Assembly: GCA_016934955.1 (NCBI GenBank)
Contig: JAFGRY010000012.1
Span: 51,325-115,324, forward strand
DNA length: 64,000 bases
Direction of reading: 5' to 3'
Source: a bacterium
GTDB taxonomy: Bacteria > Zhuqueibacterota > QNDG01 > JAGLOF01
The stretch's first letter is position 1. Each line of letters opens with the position of its first letter. Below the pieces are notes generated by a model. The model had not been told where the DNA came from. It saw only the letters and a program-made list of their open reading frames with translations, and ran no database searches. The position numbers and the translations under genes are program-made. Below, piece by piece: positions 1 through 8,997 of this stretch.

Positions 1-2
1 CC

Positions 3-1814
3 ACCATCACCCTGCAGAATTTTTTCCGTCTCTATACGAAACTCGCCGGTATGACCGGAACCGCGGAGACCGAAGAGGGCGAATTCTGGGAGATCTACAA
101 GCTCGAGGTTTTTGTCGCCCCCACCAATGAGCCCATCCGCCGGCAGGATCATGATGATGTGATCTACAAAACCAAGCGGGAAAAATTCAACGCCATCATC
201 GATGAGATCGAGGAGTACCACAATGAAGGCCTGCCCGTGCTCGTGGGTACAATCTCCGTGGAAACATCGGAGACACTCTCCAGAATGCTGCGGAGACGAA
301 ACATCCGTCATTCGGTGCTGAACGCCAAATACCATCAGAAGGAAGCGGAGATCGTTTCCACGGCCGGTGAGCCGGGCATGGTGACCATCGCGACCAACAT
401 GGCGGGCCGCGGTACCGATATCAAGCTGGGTGCGGGAGTTATCAGAATCGGAGATGAGGGCGCGGCGCACCTTGCGGCAGTCGCCGCCGGCAAAGCGAAA
501 GGCAGCAGTCCCGTCGTTGTTCATGAACTCTCCGCTGACGACCTCGTGAAAGTTCGTCGGCACCTGGAAGAGGCGGGGGTCGTTCCCCAGGTTGTCGCTT
601 CTGAAGGTGAAAAGGATCGTATCCTTTCCGGTGAACAGTCACCGGAACGGAATCCCGTTCTCATTCCGAAAATGTATGGTTCCCTCACCGATATAAAACA
701 TGCCGCTCCGGGCATGATCCATATAAAGGGACGTGACTATGCCGGGGGAGGACTCCACATTCTCGGTACCGAGCGTCATGAATCCCGTCGTATCGACCGG
801 CAGCTGCGCGGACGGGCCGGCCGGCAGGGAGATCCCGGATCCTCCCGTTTCTATCTCTCCCTCGAAGACGATTTGATGCGGCTGTTCGCGCCGGAACGCA
901 TCATCAGCGTGATGGACCGGCTGGGAGTGGAAGAGGGGGAAGTGATCTCTCACCCCATGGTTACCCGTTCCATCGGCCGCGCCCAGAAGCGGGTGGAGAT
1001 GCGTAACTTCGAAATTCGCAAGCATCTGCTCGAATATGACGATGTCATGAACAAACAGCGCGAGGTGATCTACAAGCGCCGTCTTCGCGCACTCAGCGGA
1101 GAGAACCTGCACTCCGACATTCTCGACATGATGGATGTCTTTATCGAGGATATGGTGGAAAACAGCACCCGGGGCGATTACAGTGATACCTGGGACTGGG
1201 ACGGCATGGCGGAAGTTCTGCTGCGGACCATGCTGCTGCCGCTCCCGGTGGACGCCGGTGCCCGTGACGCTGTTCAGAAGGAGGATCTGGTCAGCAGCCT
1301 GCAAAACGCTGCCAGAGACTCGTACGAACACAAGCGGCGGCTTCTTGGTGATGACCTGATGGGGCAGCTGGAGCGGTTCGCCACGCTCAAGACCATCGAT
1401 CATCAGTGGAAAGAGCACCTCTACGAGATGGACCAGCTGAAAGAGGGAATCGGCCTGCGGGCCTATGGTCAGAAAGATCCGCTGCTCGAGTACAAGCAGG
1501 AAGGATTCCGGGCGTTTGTGGAGATGCTTGACCGGATCAACGGCGAGATTCTCGAGATCTGTTTCAAGGCCCAGCTGCAGGTCCAGGCGCCTGAGGATAT
1601 GCGGGTCAGATCCCGCCAGCCGATGGAGATGTCCGCGGTGCATGATTCCGCCAGTGGTATGGGATTTGCGGGACAGCAGGAAGATGGCCAGGAGTCTCCG
1701 GTGCCCCAGCGGCGGGTAACCGTACAGCCGGTCAAAGTGGAACATAAAGTGGGAAGAAACGAGCCGTGTCCCTGTGGAAGCGGCAAGAAATATAAACAGT
1801 GCTGCGGACGGTAG
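3..1814 (+). CDS. secA: SecA preprotein translocase ATPase, C-terminal part (5' end outside window)
   Basis: SecA is the cytoplasmic ATPase that drives unfolded preproteins through SecYEG. The frame is open from the window edge and reads QNFFRLYTKLAGMTGTA before the first ATG at 51, so 51 is an internal Met and the gene begins upstream. The second nucleotide-binding domain (GRGTDIKLG near 405-432, then GTERHESRRIDRQLRGRAG near 757-816), the helical scaffold and wing regions, and the C-terminal SEC-C zinc motif (CPCGSGKKYKQCC) that binds SecB or ribosomes are all present. Compared with ordinary SecA, about 100 extra residues sit between GRGTDIKLG and GGLHILGTERHE. topA follows after 24 bases. 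Confidence 0.97.
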   Translation, partial: TITLQNFFRLYTKLAGMTGTAETEEGEFWEIYKLEVFVAPTNEPIRRQDHDDVIYKTKREKFNAIIDEIEEYHNEGLPVLVGTISVETSETLSRMLRRRNIRHSVLNAKYHQKEAEIVSTAGEPGMVTIATNMAGRGTDIKLGAGVIRIGDEGAAHLAAVAAGKAKGSSPVVVHELSADDLVKVRRHLEEAGVVPQVVASEGEKDRILSGEQSPERNPVLIPKMYGSLTDIKHAAPGMIHIKGRDYAGGGLHILGTERHESRRIDRQLRGRAGRQGDPGSSRFYLSLEDDLMRLFAPERIISVMDRLGVEEGEVISHPMVTRSIGRAQKRVEMRNFEIRKHLLEYDDVMNKQREVIYKRRLRALSGENLHSDILDMMDVFIEDMVENSTRGDYSDTWDWDGMAEVLLRTMLLPLPVDAGARDAVQKEDLVSSLQNAARDSYEHKRRLLGDDLMGQLERFATLKTIDHQWKEHLYEMDQLKEGIGLRAYGQKDPLLEYKQEGFRAFVEMLDRINGEILEICFKAQLQVQAPEDMRVRSRQPMEMSAVHDSASGMGFAGQQEDGQESPVPQRRVTVQPVKVEHKVGRNEPCPCGSGKKYKQCCGR

Positions 1815-1838
1815 TCCCGGGAGTGATAAGGGAAGTGT

Positions 1839-4046
1839 ATGGCAAAATCATTGGTAATCGTTGAATCGAATGCGAAATCAAAAACTATCAACAGATTTCT
1901 CGGTAAAGAATATATCGTAAAAGCGTCAATCGGTCATATCAAAAATTTGCCCAAGAACAGACTTGGTGTGGATATCGATAACGGGTATGAGCCGGAGTAT
2001 ATCACAATCCGGGGCAGGGGCGATATTCTCAAGGATCTGAAAAAGACCGCCGCGGCGGCTGACAAGGTCCTGATCGCAACCGACCCCGACCGGGAAGGGG
2101 AGGCGATCGCGTACCATCTTGCCAATGAGATCACTCCGGCCAACCCGGAGATCAGGCGGGTGCTTTTTCATGAAATCACCGAGCATGCGATTCGTGATGC
2201 CGTGCAGAAACCCCTCGATCTGAACACCAAAATGGTCGAGGCGCAGGTGGCGCGCCGGGTCATGGACCGGCTGGTTGGCTACAAGGTCAGTCCTTTCCTC
2301 TGGAAAACCGTGTACCGCGGCCTCTCGGCCGGACGGGTGCAATCCGTGGCCCTGCGGCTCATCTGTGAACGGGAAGAAGAGATTTCCGCCTTCAAACCGG
2401 AAGAGTACTGGACCCTGGACGCGGATATGCAGAGCCCGGGGTCGGAACGTTTCCGTTCCCGGCTTGTAAAAATCAAGGGGGAGAAGCCTGAACTGCCCGA
2501 TGAAGCCACCGTCAAGGAGCATATCCGGCAGATCTCGGGGCAGCAGTTTCATGTCTCCGATCTGACGAAGAAGACCATATCCCGCAAACCCTATCCCCCT
2601 TATACCACCAGCACCCTGCAGCAGGACGGCGCCCGCAGGCTGGGTATGACCACCAAGCGGATCATGTCGATCGCTCAGGATCTCTATGAAGGTATCGATC
2701 TTCCGGAGGGCAGAGTCGGTCTCATCACCTACATGCGAACCGATTCCACCCGGCTGGCGTCATCGGCGGTACAGGAGGCGCGGGAGACCGTGGCGGAAAT
2801 GTGGGGCCTGGAGTACGTGCCGGCAAAACCGAGAATGTATCGCAGCAAAAAGTCAGCTCAGGACGCCCACGAGGCGATCCGCCCCACATCGGCGGCTCGC
2901 TCACCGAAAGCAGTGGCTCCCTATCTGACGCCGCAGCAGGCGAAACTGTACGAGCTCATCTGGAGCAGGTTCATGGCGTCGCAGATGGCGGACGCGAAAA
3001 TCGCCCAGAGTTCGCTCGATGTGAGCGGCGGTGATTACACGTTCCGCACAACCGGCTCCGTGGTTGTCTTCAGAGGATTCATGCAGGCGTATCAGGTTGA
3101 AAAAGAGGAATCTGAAAAGACCCTGTTCCCTGAAGGGGTCAAGAAGGATGACAGTGTCGCTATCAGGGAGCTGGATCCGCAGCAGCATTTCACCAAGCCT
3201 CCCGCGCGCTACAATGAAAGTTCGCTGGTCAAGGTGCTCGATGAGCTGGGTATCGGCAGGCCATCCACATATGCCCTGATCATTTCAACGCTGCTGCAGC
3301 GCAAATACGTGGACAAGGATGCCCGCAGTCTGGTGGCGACCGATCTCGGCATGGCGGTGAACGCCATCCTGGTGAAGCAATTCCCCGATATTTTCAGTGT
3401 GGGATTTACCGCGGAAATGGAGACGGAACTCGATCAGATCGAATCCGGGGAGAAAGACCGTGTTCAGGTCCTCGATGATTTTTACCATCCCTTTCACCGT
3501 GCCCTGGAAGAGGCCATGGAGTCAAAGGATGAAATCAAGGAATCACTGCAGGAGAACACGAACGAGACCTGTCCCAAATGCGGCCGGGATCTCGTGGTCA
3601 AGTGGGGCAGAAACGGCAAGTTTATCGCCTGTACCGGATACCCGGACTGCAAGCACACGCAGCCGCTGAACGAAGATACACCGGACACCGATGAAATCTG
3701 CGATCGCTGCGGATCTCCGATGATCGTGAAAAACGGCCGCTTCGGCCGTTTTCTCGCCTGTTCAAAATATCCTGACTGCCGGTTCACCAAATCGTTCTCC
3801 ACCGGGGTCGCCTGCCCGGAAGAGGGGTGCAGCGGTACGATCGTCGAACGGAAAAGCAGGAAGGGAAAGCTGTTTTACGGCTGTTCGAATTATCCGGAAT
3901 GCAAATTCGCAACCTGGGCCAAACCGGTGCCGAAAAAATGCGCGATCTGCGGCAATGCCTATCATGAGCTGCGGTCGAGCAAGGCGCAAGGGGAGTATTA
4001 CCAGTGTCCCGGGTGCAAAAATACAATCCCGGCAGAGAGTGAATAG
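1839..4046 (+). CDS. topA: DNA topoisomerase I (type IA)
   Basis: This enzyme relaxes negatively supercoiled DNA by single-strand passage. The 735-residue product has an N-terminal TOPRIM domain (residues 1-115, with DPDREGEA), the catalytic tyrosine in GLITYMRTDSTR (about Tyr298), and four C-terminal Cys4 zinc-ribbon repeats from residue 570 on (CPKCG..CTGYPDC, CDRCG..CSKYPDC, CPEEGC..CSNYPEC, CAICG..CPGC). The length is normal for bacterial topA without the long C-terminal extension. The ATG at 1839 follows the purine-rich stretch AAGGGAAG. The gene lies between secA and a Xer-type recombinase, and topA next to a Xer recombinase is a recurring arrangement in bacteria. Confidence 0.97.
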   Translation: MAKSLVIVESNAKSKTINRFLGKEYIVKASIGHIKNLPKNRLGVDIDNGYEPEYITIRGRGDILKDLKKTAAAADKVLIATDPDREGEAIAYHLANEITPANPEIRRVLFHEITEHAIRDAVQKPLDLNTKMVEAQVARRVMDRLVGYKVSPFLWKTVYRGLSAGRVQSVALRLICEREEEISAFKPEEYWTLDADMQSPGSERFRSRLVKIKGEKPELPDEATVKEHIRQISGQQFHVSDLTKKTISRKPYPPYTTSTLQQDGARRLGMTTKRIMSIAQDLYEGIDLPEGRVGLITYMRTDSTRLASSAVQEARETVAEMWGLEYVPAKPRMYRSKKSAQDAHEAIRPTSAARSPKAVAPYLTPQQAKLYELIWSRFMASQMADAKIAQSSLDVSGGDYTFRTTGSVVVFRGFMQAYQVEKEESEKTLFPEGVKKDDSVAIRELDPQQHFTKPPARYNESSLVKVLDELGIGRPSTYALIISTLLQRKYVDKDARSLVATDLGMAVNAILVKQFPDIFSVGFTAEMETELDQIESGEKDRVQVLDDFYHPFHRALEEAMESKDEIKESLQENTNETCPKCGRDLVVKWGRNGKFIACTGYPDCKHTQPLNEDTPDTDEICDRCGSPMIVKNGRFGRFLACSKYPDCRFTKSFSTGVACPEEGCSGTIVERKSRKGKLFYGCSNYPECKFATWAKPVPKKCAICGNAYHELRSSKAQGEYYQCPGCKNTIPAESE

Positions 4047-4054
4047 GCGTCGCC

Positions 4055-4945
4055 ATGCAACGGGAACTGTCCGATTTTCTGCAGTATCTGAACGCGGAAA
4101 AAGGATATTCCAGGCTGACAATCGAAGCGTACCGGTCCGACCTTGAACAGCTGGCGGAATTTCTCTCATCCGGCGGCGGCTCCGGGGACCTGCTCACGGC
4201 CGACAGCGACGCGATCCGCCGGTATATGGGCGGCATGATCAGGCACGGCTACAGCAAGCGCTCGGTGGAGCGCAAACTGGCTTCTTTCAGAGCATTTTAC
4301 CGTTTTCAGCTGCGCATCGGTGCCATGGCCGCCGATCCCTCCGCAGCGCTTTCGGCGCCGAAGCGGGAGACCCGACTGCCTGACTACCTGCGGGTCGACG
4401 AGGTGGCAGCCGTGATCCGTTCCATTCCGGATGAGACAATTCTCGGATGCCGGGACAAGGCGATCGTTGAACTGTTCTACGCGACGGGAATGCGGCTGGC
4501 GGAGCTGGTCGGCCTCGACCTCGCAAAAATCGACAGGGTCAGGGGCCTGGTGACCATACACGGGAAAGGCGGAAAAGAGCGGCTCTCACCGGTCGGTAAA
4601 CTGGCGCGCCGGTCAGTGGAGCGGTATCTGGAGCGACGGTATGAGCTGCATCCGGCAGCGGGGGAGAGGGCGGTTTTCCTCAATAACAGGGGGAAACGCC
4701 TGTCATGCCGGGGGGTACAGCTGCTGATCGGAAAGCATCTGCGGCGGATTTCGGAAAAGGAGAAATTGAGTCCCCACATGCTGCGGCACAGTTTCGCCAC
4801 CCATCTGCTCGACAACGGAGCCGATCTGCAGGCCGTGAGGGAACTGCTGGGGCACAGCAGCCTTTCAACCACGCAGCTGTACACCCACCTGAGCAGGGAT
4901 CATCTGAAAAGAATATACCGACAGGCGCATCCCCGGGCGGAATGA
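4055..4945 (+). CDS. xerC: Tyrosine recombinase XerC/XerD family
   Basis: The protein is a site-specific recombinase of the kind that resolves chromosome dimers at dif during segregation. Its 296 residues are the family's usual length. An N-terminal SAM-like DNA-binding domain (residues 1-85) precedes the catalytic domain. Visible active-site residues are Arg147 (ATGMRLAEL), Lys171 (HGKGGKERL), His241 and Arg244 (HMLRHSFATH), His267 (LLGHSS) and the nucleophile Tyr276 (TTQLYTH). The gene begins 8 bases after topA, so it is probably co-transcribed. Position and size argue for a housekeeping Xer protein rather than a phage or integron integrase. Whether it is XerC or XerD cannot be decided from this window. 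Confidence 0.9.
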   Translation: MQRELSDFLQYLNAEKGYSRLTIEAYRSDLEQLAEFLSSGGGSGDLLTADSDAIRRYMGGMIRHGYSKRSVERKLASFRAFYRFQLRIGAMAADPSAALSAPKRETRLPDYLRVDEVAAVIRSIPDETILGCRDKAIVELFYATGMRLAELVGLDLAKIDRVRGLVTIHGKGGKERLSPVGKLARRSVERYLERRYELHPAAGERAVFLNNRGKRLSCRGVQLLIGKHLRRISEKEKLSPHMLRHSFATHLLDNGADLQAVRELLGHSSLSTTQLYTHLSRDHLKRIYRQAHPRAE

Positions 4946-4985
4946 TTATTGGCAACCATTCATGTAATAATAAAGGAGCGAGTCT

Positions 4986-5330
4986 ATGCGAGTAACCATC
5001 ACTGCAAGACGGTTCAAATTAACGGACGATCTCAAGGAATTTGCCGAGAATGAAGTGAGGCGCCTGAAAAAATACTACAATAATATAATGGACGTAGAGA
5101 TTGTCCTCGGCTGGGAAAAAAAGGACCGGCTGGCCGAAATCGATATAAAAGTGGACGGCAACCGTCTCGCCGCTCATGAACGGTCTGATGACATGAAAAA
5201 ATCCATCACACTGGTGGTTGACAAACTTGAACGGCAGATCACGAAGCACAAGGCAAAACGGCGGGGCTTTGACCATGAAAAGATACTCGACGGACATCTG
5301 CCGGACAACGGCGATGTGTCCCAAATGTGA
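4986..5330 (+). CDS. hpf: Ribosome hibernation-promoting factor, short form
   Basis: HPF/RaiA-family proteins bind the 30S decoding region and inactivate ribosomes in stationary phase. At 114 residues this is a short form lacking the C-terminal dimerisation domain of long HPF. The beta-alpha-beta-beta-beta-alpha S30AE fold is recognisable from ITARRFKLTDDLKEFAENEV at the start to VDKLERQITKHKAKRRG near residue 90. A strong Shine-Dalgarno (AAAGGAG) precedes the ATG at 4986. The gene overlaps or abuts hprK, an hpf-hprK order seen in many bacteria, which suggests co-expression of ribosome dormancy and carbon-status signalling. Confidence 0.93.
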   Translation: MRVTITARRFKLTDDLKEFAENEVRRLKKYYNNIMDVEIVLGWEKKDRLAEIDIKVDGNRLAAHERSDDMKKSITLVVDKLERQITKHKAKRRGFDHEKILDGHLPDNGDVSQM

Positions 5331-6331
5331 GGAAGCATCCCGTGGCTGATCCCGAAAAATCGCGGGCGGGGCTTCCGGTATGCGATTTCATTGCGGCGCA
5401 TGCAGAGGCCCTGCAGCTCGAACGGCTCGACCATGAGGGGGACTGCAGCCGGCTCATTGTCGAGACGGCGGTGCACCGGCCCGGCCTGGCACTGGCCGGA
5501 TTCGTGGAGCATTTCACGTCGCAACGCATACAGCTCTGCGGAAATACCGAGTCGGAGTATTTACAGCAGCTGGATGAGGCGACCCTCAGGGCAACGCTCG
5601 GGAAAGTCTTTTCTTTCAATATGCCCTGTATTATATTTGCCAATAACAATCACCCCTCTCCTGTCTGTATCGAACTTGCCGAACAGTACAACATCTGCCT
5701 TTTCAAGACGCCGATTCCGACCACCCAGGCGATTCAGCTGATCAGCGGTGTGCTGCATGAATTTTTTGCACCGCGAACCCACCTGCACGGGACACTGGTC
5801 GATGTGTACGGCATTGGCATACTTCTCACCGGCCGCAGCGGCATCGGAAAAACCGAGGTGGCGCTGGATCTGGTCAAACGGGGACACCGGCTGGTCGCCG
5901 ATGATGTGGTCACCGTGATCAAGCGGGCGGGAGGAATACTCATCGGCAGCGGGAACAGGCGGCTCCGCCATAACATGGAGATCAGAGGCGTCGGCATCAT
6001 CGATGTGCAGGCCGTCTTCGGCATCCGCGGCATCAGAATGAAAAAACGGATCGAGGCACTGGTCGAGCTGAAGGATTGGGACGAGTCGCACAGGGTCGAG
6101 CGTACGGGCCTGGAAGAGAGCATGTGCGAGATTCTGGGGGAGTCGATCCCGAAACTGGAACTCGCCATGTATCCCGGCAAATCGATCGCCGTGATCGTAG
6201 AGGTCATCGCCCTGAATCATTTACTTAAATTATATGGACATCATCCCGCCAGGGAGCTTGAAAAGCATCTCGCCAGGGTGAAGTCAATCGACATGATCGA
6301 TTTTCCCGCCGGAGACCAGGATTTTGAATAA
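5327..6331 (+). CDS. hprK: HPr kinase/phosphorylase
   Basis: HprK phosphorylates and dephosphorylates Ser46 of HPr according to metabolite levels. The P-loop GRSGIGKT lies at about residues 169-176, followed by HRLVADDVV and the family signature region EIRGVGIIDVQAVFG, with an N-terminal DRTGG-like domain before it. The longest start is a GTG at 5327 that overlaps the hpf stop by 4 bases. A second GTG at 5342 has a better-placed GAGGAAG and may be the true start, which would give about 329 residues. An HPr with the conserved Ser46 is encoded at 38,799. No PTS enzyme I or permease is visible, so a regulatory rather than sugar-transport role is likely. Confidence 0.93.
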   Translation: MRKHPVADPEKSRAGLPVCDFIAAHAEALQLERLDHEGDCSRLIVETAVHRPGLALAGFVEHFTSQRIQLCGNTESEYLQQLDEATLRATLGKVFSFNMPCIIFANNNHPSPVCIELAEQYNICLFKTPIPTTQAIQLISGVLHEFFAPRTHLHGTLVDVYGIGILLTGRSGIGKTEVALDLVKRGHRLVADDVVTVIKRAGGILIGSGNRRLRHNMEIRGVGIIDVQAVFGIRGIRMKKRIEALVELKDWDESHRVERTGLEESMCEILGESIPKLELAMYPGKSIAVIVEVIALNHLLKLYGHHPARELEKHLARVKSIDMIDFPAGDQDFE

Positions 6332-6346
6332 GGGGATTCTCCTGTT

Positions 6347-7204
6347 ATGGCATCGACACATCTCGAAATAAAAGTCGGAGCCGCGGTGATTGCGGCCCTG
6401 TTAATCCTCATTTTTGCCCTCATCTGGGGCAAGGGCGGCGGACTGCTTGAATCGCGGCAGGTGCTCACGTTCCTCTTTGACGATGTCGGCGGATTGAGTG
6501 TCGGTGATCCGGTGGTTGTACGGGGAGTGAAGCAGGGCGCCGTTGAAAAGGTGGCGCTGCGGCCGGATGGAGTAACCGTCACGTTCTGGGTATACCAGGA
6601 TCTGCCGCTCTATTCCGATCTCGGCGCAGGTATCGAGGATCGTGAGCTCATGGGGGGACGGCAGATCAGTTTCGATCCGGGCCGAAGCGGTATACCGGCC
6701 GATCTGAGTCTCGTCTATAAAGGGGTGAACGCCACCGGTATCCTCTCGATGATGCGGCAGGCGGAGACAATGCTGGTCTACGCTGATTCCCTGCTGCACG
6801 CGACAGCTGCGGCCATCGATCCGGCGGCGGTGACGTCGCTGCTGCAGGGACTGAACCGCGCCGCGGATGAAACTTCCCGTATTCTCAGAGAAAACCGGTC
6901 GGATATCAGGCAAAGCATCGCCCGGGCCGCGGCGGTGACCCGGTCGCTTGAACAGGATTCCCTGTCCTGGAGGACCGGTCTCCTCCTGGACCGTCTGGAC
7001 CGGCTCAGCGTACGTCTGGACAGTACGTCCGCCGTTGCCGGTCGGGTGATCAGCGGTCTTGCCGGGAGTGAGGGCACCGCGGGCAGGCTGCTGCAGGATC
7101 AGGCGCTCTATGACCGGCTGCTGCAATCCGCGGCCGGAATCGATTCTCTCATCACCGATATCAGGCGTCATCCGCGCCGTTATTTTAAGATAACCGTTTT
7201 TTAG
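6347..7204 (+). CDS. MCE/MlaD family lipid-transport protein (orphan)
   Basis: MCE proteins are periplasmic, membrane-anchored rings that pass phospholipids between membranes. This 285-residue protein has one N-terminal membrane segment (residues 11-27) and then one MCE domain (about residues 35-115, containing DDVGGLSVGDPVVVRGVKQG and the ELMGGRQISF strand). A long alpha-helical, Ser/Arg/Leu-rich tail follows. The gene starts 15 bases after hprK and is probably read from the same transcript. It has no adjacent permease or ATPase. A complete mlaEFD set lies at 24.1-26.6 kb, so it may be an alternative subunit of that transporter or serve another one. Confidence 0.85.
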   Translation: MASTHLEIKVGAAVIAALLILIFALIWGKGGGLLESRQVLTFLFDDVGGLSVGDPVVVRGVKQGAVEKVALRPDGVTVTFWVYQDLPLYSDLGAGIEDRELMGGRQISFDPGRSGIPADLSLVYKGVNATGILSMMRQAETMLVYADSLLHATAAAIDPAAVTSLLQGLNRAADETSRILRENRSDIRQSIARAAAVTRSLEQDSLSWRTGLLLDRLDRLSVRLDSTSAVAGRVISGLAGSEGTAGRLLQDQALYDRLLQSAAGIDSLITDIRRHPRRYFKITVF

Positions 7205-7285
7205 CAATACCGGCCGCCGACCGCGTTTCAGGCCGTGCCGGTGACAGTGATTCCCGCCATATTTGATCTCCAGGGAGGATGAGTT

Positions 7286-8989
7286 ATGAACCGGCGAATT
7301 GTCCTTATCTGCCCGCTTCTGCTGCAGGTTTTTGCCACAGCGGATCTGGGGTCGGAGAATTATATTGTGAACGGCAGTCAGGAGTCTGAAATCGCCTATT
7401 CGCTCACACAGCGTATTGTTCCCGCAGGCACAGCCGCGTCCGTTCAGCTGAGTTTTGTTGCTCCCGAAACATACAGCACACCTACCTATTCCCAGACGAT
7501 ACGCGACCTGCGGTTCACCGTAGATCCCCTGCCGCAGGAACGGAAGGAGCGGCGGGACGAGCGGGGTAACCGTATCATCGACATGTCCTGGAGAAATCTT
7601 TCCGGGCCCCTGACCGCCGGCATCAGCTGTACCGCTGAAACCCGCACCATTCTCAAGCCGCTGGAATCAAAGGCGGGGTTCCCGCCGACATCCTTGCCCG
7701 ATGATGTCGATGCCTATCTCAAGCCTTCGGTCCAGGTGCAGTCCGATCATCCCGATATCAGGCGAACATCGTCTGAACTGACCGCCGGGGTCACCACCGA
7801 GTTCGATGCGGTGAGAAGGATCGTTTCCTGGGTAATTGATCACATGAAATATGTGACGCCGCCGGAGGAGTACGACGCCCTCTATTCTTTCAGAACAGGA
7901 CTCGGCAATTGCCAGAATTATTCACATCTGGCCGCGGCCCTGGCACGGGCGGCCGGCATTCCGGTGAGAATCGTGAACGGTGTCACGCTCAAAGAGCCGT
8001 TTACCATGAAAACCGGACAGGGGGAATTTACGTTCAGAATGGGACAGGGCAGACACTCGTGGATCGAGGTGTACTATCCCGATCTGGGATGGATTCCCTA
8101 CGATCCCCAGCAGACCGAGCTCTTTGTCTCAAACCGGTTTATCCGCATCGAAGTCGGTGTCGATAACAAGGAGACGGAAAAAGACGGCGTTGTCCGGTAT
8201 CGGCAGGCCCCGGGAGCCGGCGGCCGTCCCGAGTTCCAGGAAACCATCGAAGCGGCGTTTCCCTCGGATCGTATCCATCTGACCTCTGTAAAACAGGATT
8301 ACGGGCCACGGTCGATCCTGCTTGCCCCGGAGGTCACCGCTGAATTCAAACCGGTGGTCACCCATGAAGAACCGCCGCCGAAAACGATTCCCGGGGATGT
8401 GCTCGACAAACTTCAGTTCAGCGAGCGCTATATATTCGGCAACCTCAATTTCCCCAGAAATGTCGATTTTCTCACTACCAGGGAAGTGAAGAGCGGGGAT
8501 GCAAGCGGAGAGCTGGTCTTTGAAAAGAATTTTCTCGTGGAGACAGCGGAATATGTGACGAAGAAGATGCTGCAATACGCGCAGATCATCATTGTCGACA
8601 AGCCGCTGAAGCTGTATGAAGCGGCCCTGGCGCTCCATAAATTCGGCGGCGGCGGCCAGGTCTGGGTCGAATTGATGGCGGATGACGGCGGCCGTCCGGG
8701 CGGGCGCATCGCCGTAAGCGACATGAAGGACCTGCGGGATATTCCCCGTAATGCGGGCTACGACTGGGTTGGATTCAGATTCACTGCTTCACCGCCGATT
8801 CTCTCCCCGGGCAGATACTGGATCGCCCTGGGATTTACGGGCAGCCCCATCATCAACTGGTTCTACAGTTACGGCAAACCGGTCGGTCCCATGGAGGGCA
8901 CCCGCTATAAATCACCCTATGACGATGAGTGGAGCGGCGCCCTGGCGTATGAATTCAATTACCGCATTGCCGGACTGACCAGCAAGTAG
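7286..8989 (+). CDS. Exported transglutaminase-like domain protein
   Basis: This 567-residue protein begins with an apparent signal peptide (residues 1-18). A beta-rich N-terminal region is followed by a transglutaminase-like core. The papain-like triad is visible as Cys209 (GLGNCQNYSH), His257 (RHSWIEVYYP) and Asp273 (IPYDPQQ). In most bacteria such domains act as cysteine peptidases or amidases on peptides rather than as true transglutaminases. The C-terminal 200 residues look like a beta-sandwich carbohydrate- or protein-binding module and are not otherwise recognised. AGGGAGG precedes the ATG at 7286. The next gene (DUF1573) begins 8 bases later, so a shared envelope role is possible. Confidence 0.8.
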   Translation: MNRRIVLICPLLLQVFATADLGSENYIVNGSQESEIAYSLTQRIVPAGTAASVQLSFVAPETYSTPTYSQTIRDLRFTVDPLPQERKERRDERGNRIIDMSWRNLSGPLTAGISCTAETRTILKPLESKAGFPPTSLPDDVDAYLKPSVQVQSDHPDIRRTSSELTAGVTTEFDAVRRIVSWVIDHMKYVTPPEEYDALYSFRTGLGNCQNYSHLAAALARAAGIPVRIVNGVTLKEPFTMKTGQGEFTFRMGQGRHSWIEVYYPDLGWIPYDPQQTELFVSNRFIRIEVGVDNKETEKDGVVRYRQAPGAGGRPEFQETIEAAFPSDRIHLTSVKQDYGPRSILLAPEVTAEFKPVVTHEEPPPKTIPGDVLDKLQFSERYIFGNLNFPRNVDFLTTREVKSGDASGELVFEKNFLVETAEYVTKKMLQYAQIIIVDKPLKLYEAALALHKFGGGGQVWVELMADDGGRPGGRIAVSDMKDLRDIPRNAGYDWVGFRFTASPPILSPGRYWIALGFTGSPIINWFYSYGKPVGPMEGTRYKSPYDDEWSGALAYEFNYRIAGLTSK

Positions 8990-8997
8990 GAGATCTC

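Noticed and set aside
639..1745. Long minus-strand open frame opposite secA
   Set aside because: It has no ribosome site or recognisable motif and is a mirror of the conserved secA codons in GC-rich DNA.
4055..4945. Tyrosine recombinase as sign of a mobile element
   Set aside because: Its length, full catalytic set and place right after topA fit a housekeeping Xer protein; no att repeats or phage genes surround it.
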